Source: Gammaproteobacteria bacterium F7 (lineage in GTDB: Bacteria; Pseudomonadota; Gammaproteobacteria; Pseudomonadales; IMCC2047). From it: a stretch of 41,501 bases of DNA. The notes under the pieces were generated by a model. The model saw only the letters and a program-made list of their open reading frames with translations, had not been told where the DNA came from and made no database searches. Below are positions 1 through 7,945 of this stretch, one piece after another (positions within the stretch are counted from its first letter, which is position 1; every line of letters starts with the position of its first letter). The stretch spans positions 1 to 41,501 of the forward strand of contig LUKI01000021.1 in NCBI GenBank assembly GCA_001593685.1. Reading direction: 5' to 3'. Made by a program: the position numbers and the translations under genes.

Positions 1-2
1 CT

Positions 3-737
3 GAGTTGGGCGGCGAACCGAGTGAGCGACTACGGATGTTTGCCAGTCACGGCATTGTAGTGGCTGAGTTTATTGATTTATTGCGGCAGCAGCCCAAATT
101 GGATGCCATGATCGAAACACGCGGTAGCCTTGATGCCTTGAGGCTATTATCCAGTGGTCAGTGCGAGGTCGCCGGCTTTCACTTTCCGCTAGAAAAAATT
201 AAAACGGCACTGGCGCCGCTGTATCGTACCTGGCTTGATCCTCAGCGACAGACGCTATTGCTGCTGGCAACGCGTGAGCAGGGCTTGATGACGGAAAAAT
301 CGAATCCCAAAAATATCCTGACTATCAGCGATTTAGCCAAGCGGTCGGTACGTTTTGTGAATCGACAGCGAGGATCGGGTACGCGTACTATTTTTGATCA
401 CTTATTAAGCCTGGAGACAATCACCGCACGCGATATTGCCGGTTATGGTCATGAGGAGTTCACTCACTCAGCGGTGGCGGCGATGATTGCCAGTGGTTCG
501 GCCGATGCGGGGTTAGGTATCAAGGCGGCGGCTGAAAAATTCGGTCTGAATTTTATTCCCTTGCTCAACGAGGCTTATGTGTTAGCTGTTAACAAGGATA
601 AATCGCAAAACCTGATTGCCAGATTACGCGAACTGCTCAAATCAGCGGAGTTTCGCCAGCGAGTAGCTGATGTGCCGGGTTACGATACCAGTGCGGCGGG
701 GCAGTTGTTGGATTTCGAAGATTTATTTGTGAGGTAA
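3..737 (+). CDS. Substrate-binding (PBP-like) domain protein, 5' end missing
   Basis: The frame is open to the left edge of the window, so the true start lies upstream. The visible 240 or so residues look like the C-terminal periplasmic-binding-protein-like domain found behind a MerR/LysR/ModE-type helix-turn-helix in one-component molybdate or small-anion regulators (COG1910-like). Supporting stretches are GSLDALRLLSSGQCEVAGFH near the start, the ligand-loop-like RQRGSGTRTIFD in the middle, and SGSADAGLGIKAAAEKFGL followed by AYVLAVNK near the end. No signal peptide can be judged because the N-terminus is missing. A TTG at position 6 is in frame but is unlikely to be the real start. The family assignment is by remembered pattern; the ligand is unknown. 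The gene is followed by a strong terminator and faces the cytochrome bd genes. Confidence 0.6.
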   Translation, partial: ELGGEPSERLRMFASHGIVVAEFIDLLRQQPKLDAMIETRGSLDALRLLSSGQCEVAGFHFPLEKIKTALAPLYRTWLDPQRQTLLLLATREQGLMTEKSNPKNILTISDLAKRSVRFVNRQRGSGTRTIFDHLLSLETITARDIAGYGHEEFTHSAVAAMIASGSADAGLGIKAAAEKFGLNFIPLLNEAYVLAVNKDKSQNLIARLRELLKSAEFRQRVADVPGYDTSAAGQLLDFEDLFVR

Positions 738-780
738 TGACTAATAGGGTGTTTCAGGTTAAAGCGGCTGTGAATGAAAT

Positions 781-817
781 AAAAGCCTGGCAGGAAAGTC
801 CGCTGCCAGGCTTTTTT
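781..817. terminator. Bidirectional rho-independent terminator
   Basis: A perfect 13-bp stem (AAAAGCCTGGCAG at 781-793 with CTGCCAGGCTTTT at 803-815) encloses a 9-base loop and is flanked by A and T runs. It lies between the convergent substrate-binding gene and cydB, and can serve both strands. Confidence 0.9.
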
Positions 818-858
818 ATTGTTGGTGGTTTTACCTCATGATTTTATTGAGTGTTTTG

Positions 859-1863
859 CTAATGGTAATGCAGCTCCGTCGCTTTGCCGTGGAAAACGCG
901 GTAGGCAAAAACCGTGTAAATGAGGATCACCGGGACAACAATAATGGCGCCAATGAGGATAAAGCGCAGCGATTCTGGCGCACTTGCCGACTCCCAGATA
1001 TCCAGTTGGCCGGGAATAATTTCTGGGAAAAAGCTAAATGCTAGCGCGCTGAAGCACAACACAAAAATAGTTGTGACCAGCACAAAGGGTACCCAGCAAT
1101 GACGGTCATTAGCTTTAGGCAGTCTTTTCAGCAGCATGTCATTTACGATAAAGGCGAGTGTACACAGCACTGGAATCAGTAAAGCAAACATGACCAACGG
1201 GAAACTAAACCAACGATTAAATACGTCCGGGTTGACCAGTGGGTTTACTAAACAAACGGCAACGACACCGATAAAGCTAATTCGACCACAGCGCGAGGCC
1301 CAAGTGACGGAGCGGCGTTGTAAGCCTGCCTCGGTTTTCATAATCAACCAGGCGGCGCCAATATAGCTGTATGCGGCTGTGACACATAATGCACTTAGCA
1401 AACAAAAGAGTAGTGCTGGCAGGCTTTGCTCAAAGCCCATGACGTACTGCCCCAGCATGTAGCCCTGTGCCAGTGTTGTCATGAGTGAGCCCGCTTTAAA
1501 GCAGCGATCCCAAGCCAATTTATGGTCAACAGCAGCCTTCGCCCTGAAGTCAAAGGATACGCCTCTGAGGATTAAGCCAATCAGCATCAGTGCTGCCGGA
1601 ATATAAAGGTGCATGAACACTAAATTGTAGGCCGCCGGAAAGGCGATAAGCATCAAGCCAACCGCTAATACCAGCCAGGTTTCGTTGGCGTCCCAAAAGG
1701 GGCCGATGGAGGCAATCATGGTGTCGCGGTCGGCTTCATCATCGGGGCGCATTGGTAATAGAACACCAACACCCAAGTCGTAGCCATCAAGGATGGCGTA
1801 GACCAGTACTGAAAAACCCATCAGACCAACAAAAATGACAGGTAACCATTGCTCGTCTAGCAT
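859..1863 (-). CDS. cydB: Cytochrome bd-type quinol oxidase subunit II (CioB/CydB)
   Basis: Subunit II of the terminal quinol oxidase that passes electrons from quinol to oxygen in the inner membrane. The 334-residue length fits CioB/CydB. The N-terminus carries the family pattern VLVYAILDGYDLGVG, followed by IGPFWDANETWLV, and about eight to nine hydrophobic segments are visible. The ATG overlaps the end of cydA by 7 bp and has a good ribosome binding site (AAAGGAGC) inside the end of cydA, so the two are translationally coupled. I found no cydX-like small subunit after the stop; the next ATG is followed at once by a stop. The gene ends before the terminator at 781-817. Confidence 0.95.
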   Translation of the reverse strand: MLDEQWLPVIFVGLMGFSVLVYAILDGYDLGVGVLLPMRPDDEADRDTMIASIGPFWDANETWLVLAVGLMLIAFPAAYNLVFMHLYIPAALMLIGLILRGVSFDFRAKAAVDHKLAWDRCFKAGSLMTTLAQGYMLGQYVMGFEQSLPALLFCLLSALCVTAAYSYIGAAWLIMKTEAGLQRRSVTWASRCGRISFIGVVAVCLVNPLVNPDVFNRWFSFPLVMFALLIPVLCTLAFIVNDMLLKRLPKANDRHCWVPFVLVTTIFVLCFSALAFSFFPEIIPGQLDIWESASAPESLRFILIGAIIVVPVILIYTVFAYRVFHGKATELHYH

Positions 1864-3257
1864 GATGATGCTCCTTTAACCGAATGATTTGTTGTGCCAT
1901 CTATACCAACATTCATCAGACTGCCAGTAGCTGTTGGCTCACTTGTTTCAAATTCTTCAATTTGAACTGCTTTTCGGGCAATGACACGCAGGGTATGGAT
2001 GTAGGCTGATAATAGGAATGCGTAAAGCAGCAAATAAAGTGAGAGTGATAAGCCTACTGAACCTGCGGCAACAGGTGTGACGGCGTCAGCGGTACGTAAA
2101 ATACCGGTTACCAGCCAGGGCTGGCGGCCAACCTCTGTGACATACCAACCGGCTAGCGTAGCGACCCAGCCTGAGAAGGTCATTATCTCAAGGGCTTTAA
2201 GCATCCAGAAAGGGAGACTGTTTTTTCTGTGCAGGCAGTAGAGGCCAAACCATGAGGCTGCCATCATCAGTATGCCAACCGCCACCATCAATCGAAAACT
2301 CCAGAATACTGGACCAACGGGAGGATGATCCTCACCAAAATCCGTAATCCCCTGGATTTCTCCATTTAATTTGTGAGTGAGAATTAGGCTGGCCAATTTG
2401 GGGATGCCTAGCTCCCAATGATTGCGTTGTTCGGTTTCGTCAGGAATAGCGAAAAGCAATAGTGGTGCGCCTTCCTCCGTATGCCAGACACCTTCCATGG
2501 CAGCAATCTTCTGTGGCTGGTGTTCGAGAGTGTTGAGACCGTGTAAGTCTCCTACGAAGGCTTGTAATGGCGCTAGAAGGGCTGCCACGATTAAACCAAT
2601 TTTCAGGGTTTTATAGGGTGCTTTTTTGGTGTCCCCTTTGCGAATTCGATAGGCAGAAATGCCGGCGATAAAAAAGGCGCTTGTTAATCCGGAAGCCACT
2701 AGCATGTGCACTAACCGGTAAGGAAATGACGGGTTAAAAATAATGGCCCACCAGTCGGTGGCAAACGCCACGCCATCACGTAGTTCGTAACCTGCCGGTG
2801 TATGCATCCAGGAGTCTAGAGCCAGTATCCAAAAGGCTGACAGGGTTGTGCCGATCGCGACTAATAGAGTCGCAAAGGTATGCACTTTAGGCGGTACACG
2901 GTTAATGCCGAACAGCATGACGCCCAGGAAAGTCGCTTCAAGGAAGAAGGCCGTTAATACTTCATAACCGAGTAAAGGGCCGGCAATATTCCCGACCGTT
3001 TCCATATACCCGGGCCAATTGGTGCCGAACTGGAATGACATGGTGATGCCTGTGACCACTCCAAGCGCAAAGGTTAAAGCGAAAACTTTGACCCAAAAAC
3101 GATAAGCGCGCATCCACAGGGGGTTACCCGATGCGTCATAACGTACCTTGAAATACAGTAAAAACCAGCACATGGCGATATTTATCGCCGGGAATAAAAT
3201 ATGGAAACTGATATTCGCGGCAAACTGTATTCGTGACAGCATAAGGGTTTCAAGCAT
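1857..3257 (-). CDS. cydA: Cytochrome bd-type quinol oxidase subunit I, short Q-loop (CioA-like)
   Basis: Subunit I holds the haems and the quinol site of a bd oxidase. It has 466 residues, clearly shorter than E. coli CydA (522). The missing part is in the Q-loop: the periplasmic region runs GDLHGLNTLEHQPQKIAAME to GPVFWSFRLMVAVG with little insertion, which is the cyanide-insensitive (CIO) arrangement. The haem ligand His19 is present in SRIQFAANISFHILFP, and the GRQPW motif is present in EVGRQPWLVTGILRTADAV. About nine membrane segments are visible. It lies 46 bp downstream of a GbsR/MarR-like regulator in the same direction, so the three genes are probably one operon. The CIO call is family knowledge plus loop length; cyanide resistance is inferred. 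Confidence 0.95.
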   Translation of the reverse strand: MLETLMLSRIQFAANISFHILFPAINIAMCWFLLYFKVRYDASGNPLWMRAYRFWVKVFALTFALGVVTGITMSFQFGTNWPGYMETVGNIAGPLLGYEVLTAFFLEATFLGVMLFGINRVPPKVHTFATLLVAIGTTLSAFWILALDSWMHTPAGYELRDGVAFATDWWAIIFNPSFPYRLVHMLVASGLTSAFFIAGISAYRIRKGDTKKAPYKTLKIGLIVAALLAPLQAFVGDLHGLNTLEHQPQKIAAMEGVWHTEEGAPLLLFAIPDETEQRNHWELGIPKLASLILTHKLNGEIQGITDFGEDHPPVGPVFWSFRLMVAVGILMMAASWFGLYCLHRKNSLPFWMLKALEIMTFSGWVATLAGWYVTEVGRQPWLVTGILRTADAVTPVAAGSVGLSLSLYLLLYAFLLSAYIHTLRVIARKAVQIEEFETSEPTATGSLMNVGIDGTTNHSVKGASSC

Positions 3258-3303
3258 GACAATACCTCAAAAGTGCAGTTGATAGTGGGGCTTTCAATCG
3301 TCC

Positions 3304-3849
3304 TTAATTTTTTCCTACCACCTTGTCCTTGAGCTCTAGCATTTTGCTAACACCGGCACCAAGTTTCATCAGGCTTTGTAGTTGTTCTGCGGACATATTA
3401 TTCAGATGAGCTCCCCACTGCGTGAGCAGTTCAAGCAGATCATGCAGTTCAGCCATCTGTTGCTGAGCGTGCTCTTCCTCTTCATTAACGGGGGTGTCCA
3501 GCAGGTGATCTCTGAGCAATGACAGCGTTGGGTCTATTTCGCGCTTGCGCCTTTCTTCAAATACCGTTCTAGCCATGTCGGAAATGCTGCCGGCTGTTGT
3601 GAAGTAGTCTTTGCGGTCGCCAGGGATGCGTTCAAGCCGAATAAGCCGCCAGGACTGCAGTTCCTTTAGACCCATGCTGACATTGCCTCGACTGATATGT
3701 AACGCTTGAGAGATTTCATCGGCATTAAGTGAACTTGAACGCACCACTAAGAGTGCAAGAATTTGGCCTACGGTGCGGTTGAATCCCCACCGGCTGCTCA
3801 TCTCTCCAAAGTGAGATACGAATGCTTCTGCTTTTTGAGATAGTTTCAT
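3304..3849 (-). CDS. GbsR/MarR-family transcriptional regulator
   Basis: A 181-residue winged-helix DNA-binding protein. The N-terminal pattern KAEAFVSHFGEMSSRWGFNR and the helix-turn-helix DEISQALHISRGNVSMGLKEL (about residues 64-84) followed by the wing RLERIPGDRKDYFTT match the GbsR branch of MarR regulators. The C-terminal half is helical and probably dimerises. It is the first gene of the presumed operon with cydA-cydB, so it is likely to control the oxidase and itself. A 24-base palindrome sits 6 bases upstream of its start codon, over the predicted -10/+1 (see separate entry). The effector is unknown. Confidence 0.85.
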   Translation of the reverse strand: MKLSQKAEAFVSHFGEMSSRWGFNRTVGQILALLVVRSSSLNADEISQALHISRGNVSMGLKELQSWRLIRLERIPGDRKDYFTTAGSISDMARTVFEERRKREIDPTLSLLRDHLLDTPVNEEEEHAQQQMAELHDLLELLTQWGAHLNNMSAEQLQSLMKLGAGVSKMLELKDKVVGKN

Positions 3850-3854
3850 TTTTA

Positions 3855-3878
3855 AATTTTCAGAAATTTTTGAAAATT
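3855..3878 (-). promoter_or_regulatory. Palindrome, candidate autoregulatory operator
   Basis: Arms AATTTTCA (3855-3862) and TGAAAATT (3871-3878) are perfectly complementary, and the 8-base centre adds three more pairs and has one mismatch pair. The site covers the predicted transcription start and the edge of the -10 box of the regulator-cydAB promoter, which is where a repressor would act. That the GbsR-like protein binds it is inference. Confidence 0.55.
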
Positions 3879-3905
3879 ATAAAAACTAAACTTGATCTGG
3901 GTCAA
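3876..3905 (-). promoter_or_regulatory. Sigma-70 promoter for the regulator-cydAB operon
   Basis: On the minus strand, -35 TTGACC (3905-3900) is separated by 18 bases from a consensus -10 TATAAT (3881-3876). The predicted start is near 3869, about 20 bases before the regulator's ATG. Confidence 0.6.
3892..3905. promoter_or_regulatory. Anr/FNR-type box
   Basis: TTGATCTGGGTCAA matches the FNR/Anr consensus TTGAT-N4-ATCAA with one change. It overlaps the -35 box of the leftward promoter (centre near -29.5), a repressing position. This fits the known Anr repression of cioAB in Pseudomonas aeruginosa. Confidence 0.65.
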
Positions 3906-4220
3906 TTTATTTTTAATAAGTGCGACAATATGCCGCAGTTTTAACGGTGGCTGGCTCAGACCAAACGAGCAGAAATCAGATGAACAAACAGGTAAAATCT
4001 TAATTATAGGTAATAGCTACAGTATTTGTGGGCGGAGCCGATAACAACTTTATAGTGGTAATAAGAAACGGTTGGTAGTGAGAGGGAGTTTCTACTCGCT
4101 TGATTTTAAACGAATTTAGATTTATACCTTTTAATTGACGGGCAGCTGTTAACTGTTTTAACTGGCTTTTGGGGAAAACCCCGTTGCTGAGACCGTAGGG
4201 ATGAGTGGTCGGGAGTGAAA
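3906..4220. other. Intergenic stretch without a recognised gene
   Basis: About 315 bases lie between the Anr box and the next start codon. A weak rightward -10-like GACAAT lies at 3924-3929, about 28 bases from the centre of the Anr box. A short hairpin GGGGAAAACCCC lies at 4171-4182 and a possible GACC/GGTC pair at 4191-4210. I recognise no riboswitch or tRNA here. The overlapping reading frames are poor. Confidence 0.5.
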
Positions 4221-4544
4221 ATGATTGACTTAATTCCAATGGGTACAGTAAATCGTACGACCGCTGAAAACAATGCCGTTAAAAGCACCGGCAATGTGAG
4301 TGAAACTGATAAACCTGAACCTGTAGAAGCCGATCACAAGCAGCGGATTGACCCACCCAAACGCCGTTTTAAGCGCCGCCAGGGAGATCGCCGTAAGTCT
4401 GGTAGAGGCGCGCGCTGGAATCGCTTTGAACGCAGGCGTAACCGTGACCGCCGTGAACAAGCTGATGGCGAAGCGCTCATTGAAGACGGTTTCAAAGCTA
4501 AAGCCCCAAGCCGTAAAGGTCGCTTTATAGATGAACAGGCTTAG
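4221..4544 (+). CDS. Small arginine-rich protein of unknown function
   Basis: A 107-residue, very basic protein. The ATG at 4221 has GGAG seven bases upstream; an in-frame GTG at 4215 sits directly on that GGAG and is rejected. The first 45 residues are mixed and acidic in places; residues of about 46-80 are dense in arginine, with RR-x-x-DRR units (RRQGDRRKS and ERRRNRDRRE). There is no signal peptide or membrane segment. Such clusters are common in RNA- or nucleic-acid-binding tails, but I do not recognise the family. Its stop codon overlaps that of the convergent nitrilase gene. Confidence 0.65.
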   Translation: MIDLIPMGTVNRTTAENNAVKSTGNVSETDKPEPVEADHKQRIDPPKRRFKRRQGDRRKSGRGARWNRFERRRNRDRREQADGEALIEDGFKAKAPSRKGRFIDEQA

Positions 4545-5332
4545 CCTTTAATTTCAAACTTGTCGGCATCTAAGTGTGCAGGAAACTGTTTGCGAACTTT
4601 TTTTAATGCGTCTAAATCCAGTGTTTGGGTGAAGCTGCCAGCCTCTGAATCGGCTTTGGTAACGACTTCGCCCCAGGCATCGAACAGGGTAGAGTCACCA
4701 CTATAATCCAGATTATTACCATCGGTGCCGAGCCGGTTAACACCTGCCACATAGCTTAAATTTTCAATGGCGCGTGCTTTCAATAGTGATAGCCAGTGTT
4801 GGCGGCGTGGCTCTGGCCAGTTAGCAACAAAAATGAGCAGGTCATAGTCGTGGTGGCCGTCATGATAGCCATTGCGGGACCAGACGGGGAAACGCAGGTC
4901 GTAACAGACCATTGGGCATATCCGCCAACCCCGATATTCAACAATTAAACGCTCGCCCCCACCTTGATAGCGGTGATGTTCGTTCCCCATGCGAAAAAGG
5001 TGGCGTTTGTCGTAATAGCTAAACTTTCCATCCGGTTGCATAAACACCATGCGATTATAAAAGTGCTCCCCCTGCTGGATGGTGAAGCTGCCGGTAATAG
5101 CCGCGTCGGCCCTGTTTGCTTGTTCACTCAACCACTGCATCGTTGGCCCGTCCATGTCTTCGGCAACGGGCGCAGGCTCCATGCTAAAACCGGTATTAAA
5201 CATTTCGGGTAAAATAATGAGATCCGTTTTACCCTTTAATGGCGTAATCAATGCTTCAAAGTGTTTGTGGTTGGCCATTGCATCAAGCCAATGTAAATCT
5301 TGCTGGATCAGGGTAACGGTTAAGTTGGACAT
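4541..5332 (-). CDS. Carbon-nitrogen hydrolase, YafV/Nit2-like omega-amidase
   Basis: Nitrilase-superfamily amidase of about 263 residues. YafV and Nit2 hydrolyse alpha-ketoglutaramate and alpha-ketosuccinamate, salvaging the keto acids left by glutamine and methionine transamination. The Glu-Lys-Cys triad is visible: Glu in LPEMFNTGFSM (about residue 43), Lys in SYYDKRHLF, and Cys in CPMVCYDLRFPVW. ATG at 5332 gives the N-terminus MSNLTVTLIQ expected for the family; a GTG three codons upstream at 5341 is the alternative. The gene is cytoplasmic and monocistronic, convergent with the arginine-rich gene. Confidence 0.88.
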   Translation of the reverse strand: MSNLTVTLIQQDLHWLDAMANHKHFEALITPLKGKTDLIILPEMFNTGFSMEPAPVAEDMDGPTMQWLSEQANRADAAITGSFTIQQGEHFYNRMVFMQPDGKFSYYDKRHLFRMGNEHHRYQGGGERLIVEYRGWRICPMVCYDLRFPVWSRNGYHDGHHDYDLLIFVANWPEPRRQHWLSLLKARAIENLSYVAGVNRLGTDGNNLDYSGDSTLFDAWGEVVTKADSEAGSFTQTLDLDALKKVRKQFPAHLDADKFEIKG

Positions 5333-5538
5333 GCGTTTCACTTCAGTATTGAAATAGACTGTGAATTATTCCATGTGTTTTGAGGAGTGTCTCGCCTTAA
5401 TTGCTAGAAATTTGGCTTCAATTACTGTATAAAATCCGGCAAAAAATTTTCGCTTTTTTGTTCGGGAAACAATAAAAACTGAGTTTTATCAACAGCTTTG
5501 CATGACTGATGCTCAGTTAATACTAAGGAATAAATTTT

Positions 5539-6633
5539 ATGAGTAAGCGCGTTTTTAACTTCGGTCCAGGTCCTGCCATGCTGCCAACAGCGGTTATGGA
5601 GCGTGCGCAAGCAGAGTTTCTTGATTACAACGGCATGGGCGTGTCCGTTGTTGAGCTGAGCCACCGTTCGCCGCAATTTATCGATATTATTGACCGTTGT
5701 GAGGCGCTATTCCGTGAATTGTCTGGCGTACCTGATAATTTCAAGATTTTTTACATGCACGGCGGCGCGCGGATGCAGTTCGCATCGATTCCGATGAACT
5801 TTATGCCACGTGTTGCGAAGCCGAAAGCGTTGTATTTTGAGACCGGTAATTTTGCCAAGCTGGCACGCGTAGAGGCGGAGCGTTACGGTGAGATTATCCG
5901 TGTTGTGGATGGCGAAAGCTGTGGTTACAGTGCCATTCCTTCCTTTGATCCATCGGCTATTGATCAGGATGCGGCTTATGCTCACTTGACCGCCAATAAC
6001 ACTATTTATGGTACGCGTTGGATGGAGTTCCCGGATACCGGCGATGTGCCACTAGTTGTCGATGCAACCTCTGAGCTGTTGTCCCGTGAAATGGATTACA
6101 ACCAGTTTGGTCTGGTCTATGCCGGTCTGCAGAAAAACCTAGGACCGTCTGGCGTGGCGATCATGGTGTGCCGTGAAGACCTGTTGGGTCACGCGATGCC
6201 ACACACGCCAACCATGTTGGATTTCAAGGTGTCTGCAGAAGAGCGTTCGCTGGCTAATACCACTAATACCTTTGCGATTTATCTGCTGATGTGTGTGCTG
6301 GAGTGGCTGAAAGAGCAGGGTGGTGTTGCTGCAATTGAAAAGGTCAACGAAGCAAAAGCTAAGATTCTTTATGATGCACTGGATGCTTCTGACTTCTACT
6401 CAGCTGTTGCGCATCCAGATTTTCGCTCGACAATGAACGTATCTTTCCATCTGCCGAATAATAACGCGTTGGCCGAGCAGTTTATTGCTGAAGCGTTGGA
6501 GCAGGATATGTATGCGCTTAAAGGTCATGCTGTTGTTGGTGGTATCCGTGCATCCATTTATAACTCGATGCCGGTTGAAGGTGTACAGCGTTTGGCTGAC
6601 TTTATGAAAGAGTTTGAGCGCAAAAATGGCTAA
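5539..6633 (+). CDS. serC: Phosphoserine aminotransferase
   Basis: SerC converts 3-phosphohydroxypyruvate and glutamate to phosphoserine in serine synthesis, and also acts in pyridoxal phosphate synthesis. It is a class V PLP aminotransferase of 364 residues, the usual length. Recognisable parts are NFGPGPAMLP at the N-terminus, the phosphate-site-like HGGARMQF, and the PLP lysine (about Lys199) in GLQKNLGPSG. The C-terminus LKGHAVVGGIRASIYNSMP is characteristic. The ATG has AAGGA upstream. A good terminator follows. The gene stands alone and is not joined to aroA or pheA as in some relatives. Confidence 0.97.
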   Translation: MSKRVFNFGPGPAMLPTAVMERAQAEFLDYNGMGVSVVELSHRSPQFIDIIDRCEALFRELSGVPDNFKIFYMHGGARMQFASIPMNFMPRVAKPKALYFETGNFAKLARVEAERYGEIIRVVDGESCGYSAIPSFDPSAIDQDAAYAHLTANNTIYGTRWMEFPDTGDVPLVVDATSELLSREMDYNQFGLVYAGLQKNLGPSGVAIMVCREDLLGHAMPHTPTMLDFKVSAEERSLANTTNTFAIYLLMCVLEWLKEQGGVAAIEKVNEAKAKILYDALDASDFYSAVAHPDFRSTMNVSFHLPNNNALAEQFIAEALEQDMYALKGHAVVGGIRASIYNSMPVEGVQRLADFMKEFERKNG

Positions 6634-6660
6634 TTTGTAGGTCATAGTTTTGTTAACCGG

Positions 6661-6687
6661 ACGGGTCGCTTTTGCGGCCCGTTTTTG
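6661..6687 (+). terminator. Rho-independent terminator after serC
   Basis: A 9-bp stem (ACGGGTCGC at 6661-6669 with GCGGCCCGT at 6674-6682, one U-G wobble) with a TTTT loop is followed by a T run. Confidence 0.88.
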
Positions 6688-6770
6688 GTTGAGCGCTTGC
6701 TGTTAGCTGTTTCACACAAAGGGCGTAATGTTTGCTGAAATAGCGCTGTTATTGGAGATCACACATGAGG

Positions 6771-7121
6771 TTACAGTCGCACCATATCAATGATCATGCC
6801 GTAGTAGTAAAACAGAGCCAGGAAAAAACAAATCATCTCGAACAGGTTCAGGGCCAAGCTGAATAGCGCCGGTAATAAGCCTTTATCCTCAATGTCATAA
6901 CGCAGATCATAAATATCCACGATTAAATCCTGAAAGTGATAGTGATCCCCGTCAGAAAAACTGCTGTTTAAGGACATAAAAAACAGTAGCTGCCAGCATA
7001 AAAAGATAAGAAACAGCACATCAATAAACGGCAGGAACAGGCTAAAAAAACCATTCGGGTGGCTGAAGTCGGTAAAGTGCAAAGACAGTGTGCCAAACAG
7101 ATAGGTAAGCGTTTTAAGCAT
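6771..7121 (-). CDS. Small membrane protein of unknown function
   Basis: A 116-residue protein with two hydrophobic stretches, one near residues 25-50 and one near residues 85-112. The segment between them is acidic and hydrophilic (SDGDHYHFQDLIVDIYDL). It looks like a two-pass inner-membrane protein and I do not recognise a family. No clear ribosome binding site precedes the ATG at 7121. It is transcribed away from lemA across a 122-base gap. Composition is rich in Phe and Leu, as expected for a membrane protein, so the frame is plausible but unproven. Confidence 0.6.
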   Translation of the reverse strand: MLKTLTYLFGTLSLHFTDFSHPNGFFSLFLPFIDVLFLIFLCWQLLFFMSLNSSFSDGDHYHFQDLIVDIYDLRYDIEDKGLLPALFSLALNLFEMICFFLALFYYYGMIIDMVRL

Positions 7122-7243
7122 ATTTGGAGTGGAGAGTTATCGGCATGGGCTTAGTATAGATACTTTAGTGATACTGTCGCGTTGAAAAATCACAGATCTC
7201 AGCCACACTTACTCTACTATTTTTGCCCAGCAAAGGAAGCATT

Positions 7244-7840
7244 ATGGATATCAGTACTATCATTGGCCTCGTGGTTATCGCCGCGCTCATTTTTTATGTG
7301 GTTGGCATCTACAATAAATTGGTTTCCCTGAAAAATCGCTATGAAAACGCTTTCGCTCAGATTGAGGTGCAGCTCAAGCGCCGTTATGACCTGATCCCCA
7401 ATTTAGTGGAAACAGCTAAAGCGTATTTGAGTCATGAACGCGAAACTTTGGAGGCGGTTATTGGTGCCCGTAATCAGGCGATGGCAGGCTTGAAAGCCGC
7501 TGCTGCGGATCCAGGCAGTGCGGTGGCCATGGGTGAGTTGGCCGGGGCTGAAGGTCTGTTGGCGGGCGCACTTGGGCGCTTTAATATGGTAATGGAGGCT
7601 TATCCAGACCTTAAGGCTAATCAGAATATGATGCAGCTGACCGAAGAGCTGACGACGACGGAAAATAAAGTCGCCTTCTCCCGCCAGGCTTTTAATGATG
7701 CGGTGACCAGCTACAACACCTACCGGCAGAGCTTCCCTCCCGTTGTTTTGGCTCCTACCTTTGGGCATGGTACCGATGCAGCCTTGCTGGAATTTGAAGA
7801 CAGCGCTGAAATACAGAAAGCACCCGAAGTTAAATTTTAG
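7244..7840 (+). CDS. lemA: LemA family protein
   Basis: A 198-residue protein with one N-terminal membrane segment (about residues 3-22) and a long helical-bundle domain outside it. The LemA signature is clear: [20 protein letters not shown], then [20 protein letters not shown]. The ATG at 7244 has AAAGGAAG at the right distance; an in-frame TTG at 7223 is rejected. LemA proteins are often next to M48 peptidases, as here, and are thought to act with them at the membrane, but the biochemical role is not settled. Confidence 0.93.
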   Translation: MDISTIIGLVVIAALIFYVVGIYNKLVSLKNRYENAFAQIEVQLKRRYDLIPNLVETAKAYLSHERETLEAVIGARNQAMAGLKAAAADPGSAVAMGELAGAEGLLAGALGRFNMVMEAYPDLKANQNMMQLTEELTTTENKVAFSRQAFNDAVTSYNTYRQSFPPVVLAPTFGHGTDAALLEFEDSAEIQKAPEVKF

Positions 7841-7852
7841 AATCACTGGCAT

Positions 7853-7929
7853 GTCCTCTTTTTGCGGAGTCAGGACGCTACCATTTTGACTTCAGACCTA
7901 TGCCTCCTTTGCGGAGGCATAGGTCTGAA
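7853..7929. other. Two stem-loops between lemA and the M48 gene
   Basis: The second hairpin is perfect over 17 bp: TTCAGACCTATGCCTCC (7891-7907) pairs with the mirrored arm at 7913-7929, with a 5-base loop TTTGC. The first is weaker: GTCCT (7853-7857) with AGGAC (7872-7876). Both have a similar core, CCTC-T(n)-GCGGAG. No T run follows on either strand, so this is not a standard terminator. It may set the lemA:M48 expression ratio or be a repeat element. Confidence 0.75.
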
Positions 7930-7945
7930 ATGCCTCGAGATACAC

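Noticed and set aside
4181-4215. CTGAGA-like string and a GACC/GGTC pair resembling part of a TPP riboswitch
   Set aside because: Only one short motif matches; the other conserved TPP parts are missing, and the downstream gene has no thiamine link.
5412-5433. TATAAA near serC with TTGGCT as a promoter
   Set aside because: The spacing is only 10 bases; the better-spaced alternatives have poor -35 boxes.
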